Notes: a model not told the origin generated them from the sequence alone. Numbered from the stretch's first letter, positions 33,300-43,292 are shown. The stretch is 48,756 bases of DNA from CAYXAA01 sp964462985 (GCA_964462985.1 CAYXAA010000034.1:1-48756); one strand, 5' to 3'. Numbers and translations are program-made.

Positions 33300-34133
33300 A
33301 TGACCGGCATCGACTACGAGAGCGAATACAACAACCGTGCCCGAGTTCCGGACCATCTCGAGGTGATGGAGGGCTGGCAGCGCGACGCGGCCGCTTGGCG
33401 CGAAACCTGCCGCTGCGAACTCGACATCGCCTACGAACTGTCGCCGCGCACCACCTATGATTTGTTCCTGCCCGAACCGGGCCGGGAGGGCCCCCGCGTC
33501 ATCGGGCTCTTCGTCCATGGCGGCTACTGGCAGGCGCTCGACTGCAAGTCGTTCTCGCACATGGCGGCCGGGCTGGTAGCCCATGGCATTCCGGTCGCCG
33601 TGGCCAATTACGACCTCTGCCCACAGGTGCGGATCGGCGACATCACCGAGGAGATCCGCCGGCTGACGGAAACGCTCTGGGACCGGTTCAACCGCCCTGT
33701 TCTGGCCTTCGGGCATTCGGCCGGCGGGCATCTGACGGCAGAGTTGGTGGCGACGCGCTGGGGCGAGCGCGGCAAGCCCAATCGACTGGTCCCGGCCGGG
33801 CTTGCCCTGTCCGGCCTGTTCGACCTGCAGCCGCTGGTCGGCACTTCGATCAACGAGAAGCTCAGGCTCGACCGCGACGAGGCCATCGCCCAGTCACCGA
33901 TCACCCGTCCCACGCCGGCCGGGACGCGCTTCACCGCGGCGGTCGGCGCCGACGAGTCGGCCGAATATCTGCGCCAATCGCGCATCATCGTCGATCAATG
34001 GAGCCGCGGCGGCGTCGACGCCAAGCTCGATATCCAGCCGGGAGCCAACCACTTCACCGTCATCGGCCCCCTCGCCCGGCCAGACAGCGCGCTGACGCTG
34101 GAGCTGATGGACATGGCCCGCGCAGTCGGCTGA
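33300..34133 (+). CDS. Alpha/beta hydrolase (arylformamidase / kynurenine-formamidase-like)
   Basis: A 277-residue alpha/beta hydrolase. The oxyanion-hole motif HGGYWQALD and the nucleophile elbow FGHSAGGHLTAEL (GxSxGG) resemble the esterase/lipase and microbial arylformamidase group; the C-terminal ANHFTVIGPL supplies the His and an Asp lies upstream of it. The N-terminal YESEYNNRARVPDH is typical of the formamidase-like branch. An in-frame region upstream stays open but lacks similarity; the ATG at 33300 has AGGAG upstream. It sits 118 bp before pepN on the same strand. It might deformylate N-formylkynurenine, but no other tryptophan-catabolism gene is nearby. Confidence 0.85.
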   Translation: MTGIDYESEYNNRARVPDHLEVMEGWQRDAAAWRETCRCELDIAYELSPRTTYDLFLPEPGREGPRVIGLFVHGGYWQALDCKSFSHMAAGLVAHGIPVAVANYDLCPQVRIGDITEEIRRLTETLWDRFNRPVLAFGHSAGGHLTAELVATRWGERGKPNRLVPAGLALSGLFDLQPLVGTSINEKLRLDRDEAIAQSPITRPTPAGTRFTAAVGADESAEYLRQSRIIVDQWSRGGVDAKLDIQPGANHFTVIGPLARPDSALTLELMDMARAVG

Positions 34134-34251
34134 AGGCAGCCGGCGCAATCGTGCCTCGCTTTGACCCAGCGCATTTGCAACCCTCGGCTTGATCCTCCAC
34201 AAGGAGGAGAGCGCCAACCGGCTCCCGCCCCGGAGCCCCAAGGAGTTCGTC

Positions 34252-36900
34252 ATGGCAAAGGATGCGGTGATGTCGGTCCGGCTCGAGGACTACCGGCCGG
34301 CAGACTACGGCATCGACACCGTCGATCTCGACATCCGTCTGTCGCCGCAGGCGACGCGGGTGACGGCGCGGCTCGCGCTGCGGCCGCAGCCGGGCACGGC
34401 GCCGGGAACTCCGCTCGTGCTCGATGGCGACGAACTGAAGCTGACCGGCCTCAAGCTTGACGGCGTACCGCTTGCCGCCGGACGCTACAGCGCCTCTGCC
34501 CAGCGGCTCGAGGTGACCTCGCCGCCGGCGGGCCCCTTCACGCTCGAAATCGACACCGAGATCGATCCCGAAGCCAACACCAAGCTGATGGGACTCTACC
34601 GCTCCAGTGGCACCTACTGCACCCAGTGCGAGGCCGAGGGCTTCCGGCGCATCACCTATTTTCTCGATCGCCCCGACGTCCTCTCCGTCTATACCACGCG
34701 GATCGAGGCGCGCCGCAGCGAGGCGCCGATCCTGCTCGGCAACGGCAATCCCGTTGCCGCCGGCGCGGTTCCCGGCACCGATCGGCACTTTGCGGTCTGG
34801 CACGACCCGCATCCCAAGCCGTCCTATCTGTTTGCCATGGTCGCCGGCGACCTCGCCAGGGTGACCGACAGCTTCACCACCATATCCGGGCGGAAGGTGG
34901 AACTCGGCATCTATGTCGAGCACGGCAACGAAGCCCTGTGCGACTGGGCGATGGACTGCCTGAAGCGCTCGATGCGCTGGGACGAGGAGGCATTCGGACG
35001 CGAATACGACCTCGATGTCTTCAACATCGTCGCCGTGTCCGACTTCAACATGGGCGCGATGGAGAACAAGGGCCTCAACATCTTCAACGACAAATACGTC
35101 CTGGCCGACCCCGATACGGCGACCGACCAGGACTATGCCGGCATCGAGGGCGTGATCGGCCACGAGTACTTTCACAATTGGACCGGCAACCGCATCACCT
35201 GCCGAGATTGGTTCCAGCTCTGTCTCAAGGAGGGCCTGACCGTCTTCCGCGACCAGGAATTCTCCGCCGACCAGCGCTCGCGCCCCGTCAAGCGCATTGC
35301 CGACGTGCGGCTATTGAAGTCGCACCAATTCCCGGAGGACGCCGGCCCCCTCGCCCATCCGGTGCGGCCGCGGGTCTACCAGGAGATCAACAACTTCTAC
35401 ACGGCGACCGTCTACGAGAAGGGGGCGGAGGTCGTGCGCATGCTGAAGACGCTGCTCGGCGACGAGGGCTTTCGCGCCGGCATGGACCTCTATTTCACCC
35501 GCCACGACGGCGAGGCGACGACGATCGAGGCCTTCCTCGCCTGTTTTGCCGACGCGACGGGCGCTGACCTCACCCAGTTCGCCCTGTGGTATGAGCAGGC
35601 CGGCACACCGATGCTGACCGCGGAGACACGGTACGAGCCGAAGGCGGAGCGCTTCACGCTCACCCTGCGCCAACAGGTGCCGCCGACGCCGAAGCAGCCA
35701 GACAAGGCGCCTATGGTCATTCCCGTGCGCTTCGGCCTCCTCGGTGCCGACGGGAGCGACCTTCCCTATGCCACCGTCACGGGTGCGTCGGTCGAGGGCG
35801 ACGTCCTCACCGTCACCGCGCCGGTGCACAAGGTGACCTTTACCGGCGTCCGCGAGCGGCCGGTGCCGTCGCTGCTGCGCGGCTTCTCCGCACCGGTTCA
35901 CCTCAAGACCGACCTTGCCGAAGAGGACCTTCTGTTCCTCGCCCGCCGCGACCGCGATCCGTTCAACCGCTGGCAGGCAATCCAGACACTGGCACTGTCA
36001 AGTCTGATGGCCGGCGCCCGTGCCGTCGCGACGAACCGGCCCGTGCCGGTCGATGAAGCGCTGATCGAGGCTCTGCGCGCGATCGCGACCGAAGACGCGC
36101 TGGAACCGGCGTTCCGCGCCTATGCGGTGCAGCTGCCGGGCGAGGCGGACGTCGCCCGGGAGATCGGCAGCGACGTCGATCCGGACGCGATCGCTTCGGC
36201 GCGCCGCAGCTTGCTTCGGGCGGTGGCCGACCGGATCGACCAAGACCTGCTTGCGCTGATCGACAGGCTGTCGGCTGAGGCCAGCCGCTCCCCCGACGCG
36301 AAGGCCGCCGGCGTCCGCGCGCTGCGCAACGTCGCTCTCGACATTCTCGCCTATGCCGGCTCCGGCGCTCATGCCGAACGCATCCATCGCCACTTCGCCG
36401 CGGCGGACACGATGACTGACCGGCTGGCGGCGCTGACCACTCTGGTCCACGCCGGCCTGGAGCAGGCCGAGGACGCGCTGGCCGCATTCTACGATCGGCA
36501 CCAGAAGCATCCGCTTGCGATCGACAAGTGGTTCACCGTACAGGCGACGGCGCCGGACGACGGCACGCTCGACCGGGTGAAGGCGCTGACGGCGCATCCG
36601 GCGTTCAGCTTCGCCAATCCCAACCGGATCCGCTCCCTGATCGGCGCCTTCGCCACCGGCAACCAGACCCAGTTCAACCGCCCGGACGGCGACGGCTTCC
36701 GCTTCGTCGCCGATACCGTGCTGGCGCTTGATGCCAGGAATCCGCAGGTCGCGGCCCGGCTGCTGTCGGCCTTCCGATCGTGGCGGGCGCTGGAAGCAGG
36801 CCGGCGCCGGCTGGCCGAGCAGGCGCTGCGCCGCATTGCCAGCGCGCAGAACCTGTCACGAGACGTCGCCGACATCGCCGAGCGGTCGCTGCAGTCGTAG
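34252..36900 (+). CDS. pepN: Aminopeptidase N (M1 metallopeptidase)
   Basis: An 882-residue zinc aminopeptidase that removes N-terminal residues from peptides in the cytoplasm. The exopeptidase motif GAMENKG and the zinc motif HEYFHNWTGNR (His304, Glu305, His308) followed by the third ligand Glu327 in LKEGLTVFRDQEFSAD are intact. The length matches Escherichia coli PepN (870). The ATG at 34252 has AAGGAG seven bases upstream and is preferred over an in-frame ATG at 34189. The gene is followed by a 381-bp gap and the PleC-like kinase, an order I recall from other Hyphomicrobiales. Confidence 0.96.
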   Translation: MAKDAVMSVRLEDYRPADYGIDTVDLDIRLSPQATRVTARLALRPQPGTAPGTPLVLDGDELKLTGLKLDGVPLAAGRYSASAQRLEVTSPPAGPFTLEIDTEIDPEANTKLMGLYRSSGTYCTQCEAEGFRRITYFLDRPDVLSVYTTRIEARRSEAPILLGNGNPVAAGAVPGTDRHFAVWHDPHPKPSYLFAMVAGDLARVTDSFTTISGRKVELGIYVEHGNEALCDWAMDCLKRSMRWDEEAFGREYDLDVFNIVAVSDFNMGAMENKGLNIFNDKYVLADPDTATDQDYAGIEGVIGHEYFHNWTGNRITCRDWFQLCLKEGLTVFRDQEFSADQRSRPVKRIADVRLLKSHQFPEDAGPLAHPVRPRVYQEINNFYTATVYEKGAEVVRMLKTLLGDEGFRAGMDLYFTRHDGEATTIEAFLACFADATGADLTQFALWYEQAGTPMLTAETRYEPKAERFTLTLRQQVPPTPKQPDKAPMVIPVRFGLLGADGSDLPYATVTGASVEGDVLTVTAPVHKVTFTGVRERPVPSLLRGFSAPVHLKTDLAEEDLLFLARRDRDPFNRWQAIQTLALSSLMAGARAVATNRPVPVDEALIEALRAIATEDALEPAFRAYAVQLPGEADVAREIGSDVDPDAIASARRSLLRAVADRIDQDLLALIDRLSAEASRSPDAKAAGVRALRNVALDILAYAGSGAHAERIHRHFAAADTMTDRLAALTTLVHAGLEQAEDALAAFYDRHQKHPLAIDKWFTVQATAPDDGTLDRVKALTAHPAFSFANPNRIRSLIGAFATGNQTQFNRPDGDGFRFVADTVLALDARNPQVAARLLSAFRSWRALEAGRRRLAEQALRRIASAQNLSRDVADIAERSLQS

Positions 36901-37281
36901 CGGCGGGTCCGTGGCCCTTCGGCGAGCCCAGGGCCTCGGCCGGCGCGCATTCGGTCTATCCCAGGGACCGCAGAGGCATTCGCGGCGCGGCTAACCGGCT
37001 CGCTGCGCGCGAGGAGAACGACTGCCGAAAGACGAGCCTGATTGGAGCGATTCACCCGACGACCCTGCCTGGGGCGGCGCGTGGTTTAAGGCTTGCGGAC
37101 CCGCCCTCAAGGCGCACCAGAACGCCCTCCCGATAACCTTCAGAATCTATACTTTTCGTTAACCATTTTTCCCGCGCCCAGGGCTGGACAATACACGCGA
37201 ATACGATTCAAATGAGACTGATTCGAGGTTCGGCGTTGTATCGGATCTGATCGTCAATTCGATTCATCGGGAGCCAGCGGC
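36901..37281. other. Intergenic region before the PleC-like kinase
   Basis: A 381-bp region with no gene. Its second half is AT-richer and holds a CtrA half-site TTAACCAT (37159-37166) and four GANTC sites (37143-37147, 37205-37209, 37220-37224, 37261-37265). This is consistent with a cell-cycle-regulated promoter for the downstream kinase gene. Confidence 0.5.
37159..37166 (+). promoter_or_regulatory. Putative CtrA half-site
   Basis: TTAACCAT is the 8-mer half-site reported for the cell-cycle regulator CtrA in Caulobacter. It lies 116 bp before the kinase ATG, within an AT-richer patch and next to GANTC methylation sites. A single half-site is weak evidence on its own; the context raises its weight. 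Confidence 0.4.
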
Positions 37282-39648
37282 ATGGCGCGGGCCTTTGTCG
37301 GCACGACGTCCGCGCGTCGATTCGCGGACCTCATCCAGAGACACCGCCAAGCGGCCACGTTGACGGGCCATATCCGACTTCTCGCGCAGCCCGCCTACCA
37401 GCGGCTTCTCGCAGCCGAGCCGTTCTTCCGCCGCCTAATCCCGGCCCTTTGCATCGTCTTTATCGCCACGCTCGCCATCTACCGCGCCCTGTCGCTGTCC
37501 TACGACCATCAGGAGGTCGACACCAAGGCCCGCGACGAACTCTCGCTGATCGCGACCACGCTGGCGACCCGGCTGTCCTCCGCCGAAGCACGGCTGCCCG
37601 ACCAGGGCTTCAGCAACGCGCTGCAGGCCGAGCTCGCCGGCAGCCTGCCGCCGCGCGCGACCAGCGACCATCGCCAGATCCTGGTCGCCGACCCGCAGGG
37701 CACGATCGTTGCGACGGCGCCGATCCAGCCGCAGTTCGAGGGCCGCCCGCTCAGCGACATCCTCGGCGCCGGCCAGCCGATGATCGTGTTCGGCGCCCGC
37801 GCCGGCGTGATGCCGATCGACGAAGGCACCGAGTCCGCCGCCTATGCCACCGTGCATCATCTCGACGGCCGGCTCGGCATGGTCGCCATCGTGCAGCCGC
37901 AGGAGGCGGTGTTCGCCGACTGGCGCGCCGACGTGTCGGCCAACGTCACGCTGTTCGTGGGCACCGCCTCGGTGCTGCTCGTCCTGGTCTATGCCTTCTT
38001 CGCCCAGGCGACCCGGGCCGAGCAGGCCGACCAGATCTATGCCGCCACGCGCAGTCGCATCGACCTTGCGCTCAACCGCGGCCGCTGCGGGCTGTTCGAT
38101 TGGGACCTTTCGCGCGGCCGCATCTTCTGGTCGGCATCGCTCTATGAGATGCTCGGGCTTCCGCCTCGCGACGACATCCTCGGCTTTGCCGAGATCTCCG
38201 CCCTCACCCACCCCGAGGACATCGATCTCTACGAGCTGGCCGAGACGCTGCTGGAGACCGGCGAGACCACCGTCGATCGCATGTTCCGGATGCGCCACGC
38301 CAACGGCGACTGGATCTGGCTGCGGGCACGCGCGGAAGTCCAATCCGAGCCCGGAATCGCCGAGCCGCACCTGATCGGCATCTGCATCGACGTCACCGAG
38401 CAGAGGCAGCTCGCCGAGCAGAGCCGCACCGCAGACCTTCGCCTCCGCGATGCGATCGAGACCATCTCCGAGGCCTTCGTGCTGTGGGACGCCGACAACC
38501 GCCTGGTGATGTGCAACTCAAATTATCAGAAGCTGCACAACCTGCCGGCCAGCGCGACCAAGTCCGGCACACCCTACAGCGACCTGATGGCGGCCGCGCG
38601 CCATCCGGTTGTCAGCGCCAGCCCGACGATCGGCACCCAGTCGACCGACCCGGCCGCGAGCTACGAGGCCCAGCTCGAGGATGGCCGCTGGCTGCAGATC
38701 TCCGAGCGCCGCACCAAGGACGGCGGCTTCGTTTCGGTCGGCACCGACATCACCGCGCTGAAGCGCCACGAAGAAAAGCTGATGGAGAGCGAGCGGCGGC
38801 TGATGGCGACCGTCGCCGACCTGCGCCAGTCACGACAGAAGCTCGAGGTCCAGGCCCAGCAGCTCGTCGAACTCGCCGAGAAATACGCCGAGGAGAAGAC
38901 CAAGGCCGAGGACGCCAACCGGGCCAAGTCGGAATTCCTTGCCAACATCTCCCATGAACTCAGGACGCCGCTCAATGCGATCATCGGCTTCTCCGAGATC
39001 ATGGACCAGGGCATGTTCGGCGCGCTCGGCTCCGACAAGTACAAGGAATACTGCCGCGACATCCACGACAGTGGCCGCTATCTGCTCAACGTCATCAACG
39101 ACATTCTCGACATGTCGAAGATCGAGGCCGGCCGGATGGAGCTGAAGTGCGAGGAGGTTGCCGTCGACAAGACCGTGGCCGACGCCACCCGCATCATCTC
39201 GGCGACCGCGGCGGAAAAGAAGATCGAGATCGTGTCCGATGCGCCGGCCGACCTCGTCATCACCGCCGATCGCCGCGCGGTCAAGCAGATCCTGCTCAAC
39301 CTGCTCGCCAACGCGGTCAAGTTCACGCCCGACGGCGGCCGCGTCAGCCTCGTCGCCAGCTGCTCCGACGACTGGCTCGAGGTCGCCATCAGCGACAACG
39401 GCATCGGCATCGCCCGCGACGACATCGCACGGCTGGCCAAGCCCTTCGTTCAGGTCGAGAACCAGTTCACCAAGACCCACAAGGGCTCCGGCCTGGGCCT
39501 TGCCATCGCCCGCTCGCTCACCGAGCTTCACGGCGGCGAGATGGCGATCGAGTCCGAAGTCGGCGTCGGCACGGTGGTGCGCATCCGCCTCCCGGTCGAG
39601 CCGCCGAAGCGCCCGGCGCCGCCGGAGCTGCGATCGACGGCGGCGTGA
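37282..39648 (+). CDS. pleC: PleC/DivJ-type PAS sensor histidine kinase
   Basis: A 788-residue membrane sensor kinase. Two membrane helices (IPALCIVFIATLAIYRAL near residues 53-70; VTLFVGTASVLLVLVYAFFA near 222-241) enclose a periplasmic domain. Two PAS domains follow (LNRGRCGLFDWDLSRGRIFW and AIETISEAFVLWDADNRLVMC), then a coiled coil and the kinase core: FLANISHELRTPLN with phosphorylated His558, NLLANAVKFTPDGG, DNGIGIARDD and GSGLGLAIARSL. The HELRTPLNAIIGFSEIM box and core match the PleC/DivJ/PdhS group that acts on the cell-fate regulator DivK. The pleC name rests on this and on remembered synteny (pepN, pleC, glnE). The upstream CtrA/GANTC cluster fits. Exact paralogue not proven. Confidence 0.8.
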   Translation: MARAFVGTTSARRFADLIQRHRQAATLTGHIRLLAQPAYQRLLAAEPFFRRLIPALCIVFIATLAIYRALSLSYDHQEVDTKARDELSLIATTLATRLSSAEARLPDQGFSNALQAELAGSLPPRATSDHRQILVADPQGTIVATAPIQPQFEGRPLSDILGAGQPMIVFGARAGVMPIDEGTESAAYATVHHLDGRLGMVAIVQPQEAVFADWRADVSANVTLFVGTASVLLVLVYAFFAQATRAEQADQIYAATRSRIDLALNRGRCGLFDWDLSRGRIFWSASLYEMLGLPPRDDILGFAEISALTHPEDIDLYELAETLLETGETTVDRMFRMRHANGDWIWLRARAEVQSEPGIAEPHLIGICIDVTEQRQLAEQSRTADLRLRDAIETISEAFVLWDADNRLVMCNSNYQKLHNLPASATKSGTPYSDLMAAARHPVVSASPTIGTQSTDPAASYEAQLEDGRWLQISERRTKDGGFVSVGTDITALKRHEEKLMESERRLMATVADLRQSRQKLEVQAQQLVELAEKYAEEKTKAEDANRAKSEFLANISHELRTPLNAIIGFSEIMDQGMFGALGSDKYKEYCRDIHDSGRYLLNVINDILDMSKIEAGRMELKCEEVAVDKTVADATRIISATAAEKKIEIVSDAPADLVITADRRAVKQILLNLLANAVKFTPDGGRVSLVASCSDDWLEVAISDNGIGIARDDIARLAKPFVQVENQFTKTHKGSGLGLAIARSLTELHGGEMAIESEVGVGTVVRIRLPVEPPKRPAPPELRSTAA

Positions 39649-40035
39649 GACGGGACGCCGGCGCACGTCGCCCGGATGGCTCCGGTGCCGGCGTTCCGGC
39701 GGAGGCTGGATGTCGGAAGCAGTCTCCGAAGAACTGACGGCCGGCGCAGCCGGCGGGCCGTCTCCTTCCTGACGTGACCGATTGTGAGACACCGCCGCCG
39801 AGGGGAGGACATGGCCCTGCAGGTCCGCCTCCTTCCTCCGTGTCATTCCCGCCTCCGTGCGGGAATCCGTTGACCCATCCGCAGGGAAGGCGCTGGCGGG
39901 AAGGAACCCGGCCACCGCCCAGACCGCGGAATGGATCCCGCGCAAGGCGGGGATGACCGCAGTGAGTAGGGCCAAGGCCGGGCACACGAATGACCGATGA
40001 CCTCCCCCGGTCGCCCTCCACCCAGCACGCCGTCC
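39649..40035. other. Convergent intergenic region with a palindromic repeat
   Basis: A 387-bp region between the convergent kinase and glnE genes. No gene is supported. Bases 39842-39957 carry two inward-facing copies of a gtcat(t/c)cccgc element (see separate entry). The remainder has no recognised structure. Confidence 0.5.
39842..39957. repeat. Inward-facing gtcat...gatgac repeat pair
   Basis: GTCATTCCCGC at 39842-39852 and its approximate complement GCGGGGATGAC at 39947-39957 bound a 116-bp segment. The inner parts (GTGCGGGAATCCG on the left, CGGAATGGATCCCGCGC on the right) also pair partly. It is an interspersed intergenic palindrome of the kind common in rhizobial genomes. A diverged relative may lie at 43118-43256. 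Confidence 0.6.
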
Positions 40036-42999
40036 CTACCCTTTCGCGCTCACCACCGCTCCGACCAGCCTCTCGAACACCCGCCGTACCGCCGCTTCCG
40101 TCTCCCGCAGCAGATCCTCCAGCCGGGCGAAATCCGGGGCTGCAGCAGCGTGCACCAGGAGGTCCAGCACGCCGCGGGGCACCGCGTGCGGGTCGAACGC
40201 CTCCTTAATCGTCAGGCGCTGCACCTGGGTCATGGCGTGGTAGAGCCGAATCGCCGGGACCAGGACCTCGGCATCGCCGGGCGACAGCAGGCCCGCCTCG
40301 GCAATGCGGCCGAGCGCGACTTCGGTGGTCTGCGACAGGATCTCGGGATGATCGGCGGCGTGGGCGAGTTGCAGGTATTGTGCGATGAACTCGACGTCGA
40401 CGAGGCCACCAGCGACCTGCTTGATCGACCAGATATCGGTGGTGCGCTTTTCCATCTCGATCCGGCCCCGCATCGAAGCCACGTCGGCGGCGAGCTTATC
40501 GGGGTCACGGCGGCGGTTCAGCGTGTCGCGGATCGTGGCCTCGATCCGTTCGCGGAAGGCCTGCGACGACGCCGCGATCACGCGGGCCCGGGTCAGGGCC
40601 ATGTGCTCCCAGGTCCAGGCATCCCTGGTCTGATAGGCCTCGAAGGCGGAGAGCCTGGTGGCAAGCGGACCGGCGTTGCCGGACGGGCGCAGGCGGAAGT
40701 CGACCTCGTAGAGCCGTCCCTCCGCCGTCGGTGCCGACAGCGCCGTCACCAGGCGCTGGGTCAGGCGGATGAAATACTGGCTCGGGGCGAGCGGCCGCTT
40801 GCCGTCCGTCGCGGTCTCCGCCTCGTCGTGGTCGTAGAGCAGCATGAGGTCGAGGTCGGATGAGGCCGTCATCTCGCGCCCGCCGAGCTTGCCCATGGCG
40901 AGCACAGCATAGTCACCGGTCGCAAGCCGGCCGTGGCCCTCGGCCACATGATCGACGACCCGCGCCAGGATCGCCTCCACCACCGTCTCGGCAAGTCGGG
41001 CAAAGGCCTCTCCGACCTGGTGGGCTTTCAGCGTATCGGAGAGCAGCCGCAGTCCGATCAGGAACTGCTGCTCCTGGGTGAAGATTCGCGCCCGGTCGAG
41101 TGCCTCCTCGTAGTAGCGGGCCTGGGAGAGGCTGCGCGTAAGGCCGGCGCGGAAGTCCTCCGGCCGCGGCATGGCGTCGAAGAACGCGGGATCGAGCACG
41201 GCGTCGAGCACGTGGACGCGCTGAGACACGATCTCGGCCATGCGCGGCGCCGCGCCCATGACGGTCGCGAGCAGATGGAGCAGCTGCGGGTTCGATTTCA
41301 GCAGGGAGAACAGCTGCACGCCGGCCGGCAATCGGGCGAGGAAGCCGTCGAAGGCGATCAGAGCCTGGTCGGCGTTGTCCGTCTTCGCCAGCGCATCGAT
41401 CAGGAGCGGATGCAGGTCAGTGAGCTTCTCCCGCGCCTTGGTCGAGCGTGTCGCAGGATAGCGGCCGAAATGCCAGGCGCGTACGATCCGGGTCACGTCG
41501 CGCGGCCGCTGATAGCCAAGGCGCGACAGGGTCTCGAGCGTGCCGGGGTCGTCGTCGTCGCCGGTGAAGACCAGATTGCCAAGGCCGGAGGCGAGGTCCG
41601 GCTCATCCTCGAACAGCGCCGCATAGTGACGCTGGACCAGGGTGAGGCGCCGGCGCAGCGCGGTCACGAACTCGTCGAGCTCGGCAACGCCCATCAGCGC
41701 GGCGATCCGCATCAGCCCGGCATCATCCTCTGGCAACACATGGGTCTGCTCGTCGTTAACCATCTGCACCCGGTGCTCGACGGCGCGCAGGAACCGATAG
41801 GCTTCGGCCAGTTCGTCGCGCGTCTCGGCCCTGATCCAGTCGAACTGCGCCAGGGTCGTCAGCATGTCGAGCGTGCGGCGGCCGCGCAGCTCCGGATTGC
41901 GGCCGCCGGCGATGAGCTGCTGGGTCTGGACGAAGAACTCGACCTCGCGGATGCCGCCGCGGCCGAGCTTCACGTTGTGGCCGGCAACGGCGATCGCGCC
42001 GAAGCCCTTGTGGGCGTGGATCTGTCGCTTGATCGAGTGGACGTCGGCGATGGCCGCGTAGTCGAGATACTTGCGCCAGATGAAGGGCGCGATTTCGGCG
42101 AGGAAGCTCTCGCCGGCCTCGATGTCGCCGGCGCAGGGGCGCGCCTTGATCAGGGCGGCACGCTCCCAGTTCTGGCCGAGACTTTCATAGTAGACCAGCG
42201 CGGCCGGCATCGCCATGGCAAGCGGCGTGGCGCCGGGATCGGGCCGCAGCCTCAGGTCGGTACGGAACACGTAGCCGTCGGCGGTGCGGTCGGAGAGGAT
42301 TTTCACCACCCGCTTGGTCATGCGCACGAACTCGACCGGCGCCTCGGCGCCGCCGGCCAGCGGCGCGCGCTCGGGGTCGTAGAGCATGATCAGGTCGATG
42401 TCGGAGGAATAGTTGAGCTCGAACGCGCCGTACTTGCCCATGGCCAGCACGATCCAGCCGGACCCGACCTCCGGTCGCTCCGGATCCGGAGCGCGGAAGC
42501 GCCCGCGCCGCTCCAGGTCGCGCAGGCAGAACCGCACGGTCGCCGTCAGCGCCGCATCGGCAAAGCGGCTGAGCGCGGCGGTGACGGCGTCGAGGTCGAA
42601 GGCACCGCCGATGTCGGCGAGCGCGGTGGTGAGCGCCAGGTCCTGCTTCAGCCGGCGCAGCGCTGCCATCAATTCGGCCTCGTCGTCGGACACGAACCCG
42701 GTCGCTGCCGCGACCAGCCGGTCGATCCGTGCCTCCGGCACGTCGTCGAGGATGGCGGCAAGACGTGCCGGATCGGTCACGCCGAGGTCGCGCAGGTGGG
42801 GCGCATTCGAGAAGACGCCGCCGAGGAAGCGTCCGATATCGCCGGCGAAGGGGGCGGTGGTCCCGGCCGCCCCAGGGGCGGCGGCCCGGCCGGCGAGATC
42901 GTCGAGAATGGCGGAGGCGGCCGTCGGATCGGCGGCGACCGGGATCACGGTGATGCGATCGCGCAGCCGGTTGCCGCCGGGGCCGGAGCCGTTCGTCAT
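40036..42999 (-). CDS. glnE: Bifunctional glutamine synthetase adenylyltransferase/deadenylase
   Basis: A 987-residue GlnE. It adds or removes AMP on glutamine synthetase in response to PII, tuning nitrogen assimilation in the cytoplasm. Two nucleotidyltransferase domains are intact: the N-terminal MGKYGAFELNYSSDIDLIMLYD (deadenylylation) and the C-terminal MGKLGGREMTASSDLDLMLLYDH (adenylylation), separated by helical PII-sensing regions. The length fits the family (about 950-1000). The ATG at 42999 follows an AAGGAGG site. It is convergent with the kinase gene and preceded by a 571-bp repeat-bearing gap. Confidence 0.97.
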   Translation of the reverse strand: MTNGSGPGGNRLRDRITVIPVAADPTAASAILDDLAGRAAAPGAAGTTAPFAGDIGRFLGGVFSNAPHLRDLGVTDPARLAAILDDVPEARIDRLVAAATGFVSDDEAELMAALRRLKQDLALTTALADIGGAFDLDAVTAALSRFADAALTATVRFCLRDLERRGRFRAPDPERPEVGSGWIVLAMGKYGAFELNYSSDIDLIMLYDPERAPLAGGAEAPVEFVRMTKRVVKILSDRTADGYVFRTDLRLRPDPGATPLAMAMPAALVYYESLGQNWERAALIKARPCAGDIEAGESFLAEIAPFIWRKYLDYAAIADVHSIKRQIHAHKGFGAIAVAGHNVKLGRGGIREVEFFVQTQQLIAGGRNPELRGRRTLDMLTTLAQFDWIRAETRDELAEAYRFLRAVEHRVQMVNDEQTHVLPEDDAGLMRIAALMGVAELDEFVTALRRRLTLVQRHYAALFEDEPDLASGLGNLVFTGDDDDPGTLETLSRLGYQRPRDVTRIVRAWHFGRYPATRSTKAREKLTDLHPLLIDALAKTDNADQALIAFDGFLARLPAGVQLFSLLKSNPQLLHLLATVMGAAPRMAEIVSQRVHVLDAVLDPAFFDAMPRPEDFRAGLTRSLSQARYYEEALDRARIFTQEQQFLIGLRLLSDTLKAHQVGEAFARLAETVVEAILARVVDHVAEGHGRLATGDYAVLAMGKLGGREMTASSDLDLMLLYDHDEAETATDGKRPLAPSQYFIRLTQRLVTALSAPTAEGRLYEVDFRLRPSGNAGPLATRLSAFEAYQTRDAWTWEHMALTRARVIAASSQAFRERIEATIRDTLNRRRDPDKLAADVASMRGRIEMEKRTTDIWSIKQVAGGLVDVEFIAQYLQLAHAADHPEILSQTTEVALGRIAEAGLLSPGDAEVLVPAIRLYHAMTQVQRLTIKEAFDPHAVPRGVLDLLVHAAAAPDFARLEDLLRETEAAVRRVFERLVGAVVSAKG

Positions 43000-43117
43000 T
43001 GCCTCTTCCTCCTTCGCGCCTCGCCAGCGCCAAGCTCGGCGCCATCAGCCTTGTTGCACGAGATTGACCGTTCTACCGATGTTGAAAGCCCACGCCGCCT
43101 GCCGCTCCTCCGGGCGT

Positions 43118-43256
43118 TATCCCCGCCGTGTGCGAGGATCCCTTGGTCATCCGCTTGAACGGCGCTGGCGATAAGAGCACGACCCGCGCCAAGCCGCCAA
43201 GGCAGCACCTGCTGCGCGCCAGCGCCTTGGGCGCGCGTTTGGATCCTCGATAAGAG
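43118..43256. repeat. Possible decayed palindromic repeat
   Basis: The left part (TTATCCCCGCC near 43118 and GAGGATCC soon after) and the right part (GGATCCTCGATAAG, ending near 43254) are partly complementary, resembling a degraded relative of the gtcat-type palindromes at 39842 and 43293. Identity is low, so this is tentative. Confidence 0.3.
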
Positions 43257-43292
43257 CCGCGGCGCCTGTCGCATGCCCGACCTCCCCTCCCC

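Noticed and set aside
40933..43158. 741-codon open frame opposite glnE
   Set aside because: GlnE is unmistakable on the other strand; the antisense translation is Arg/Gly/His-rich without domains.
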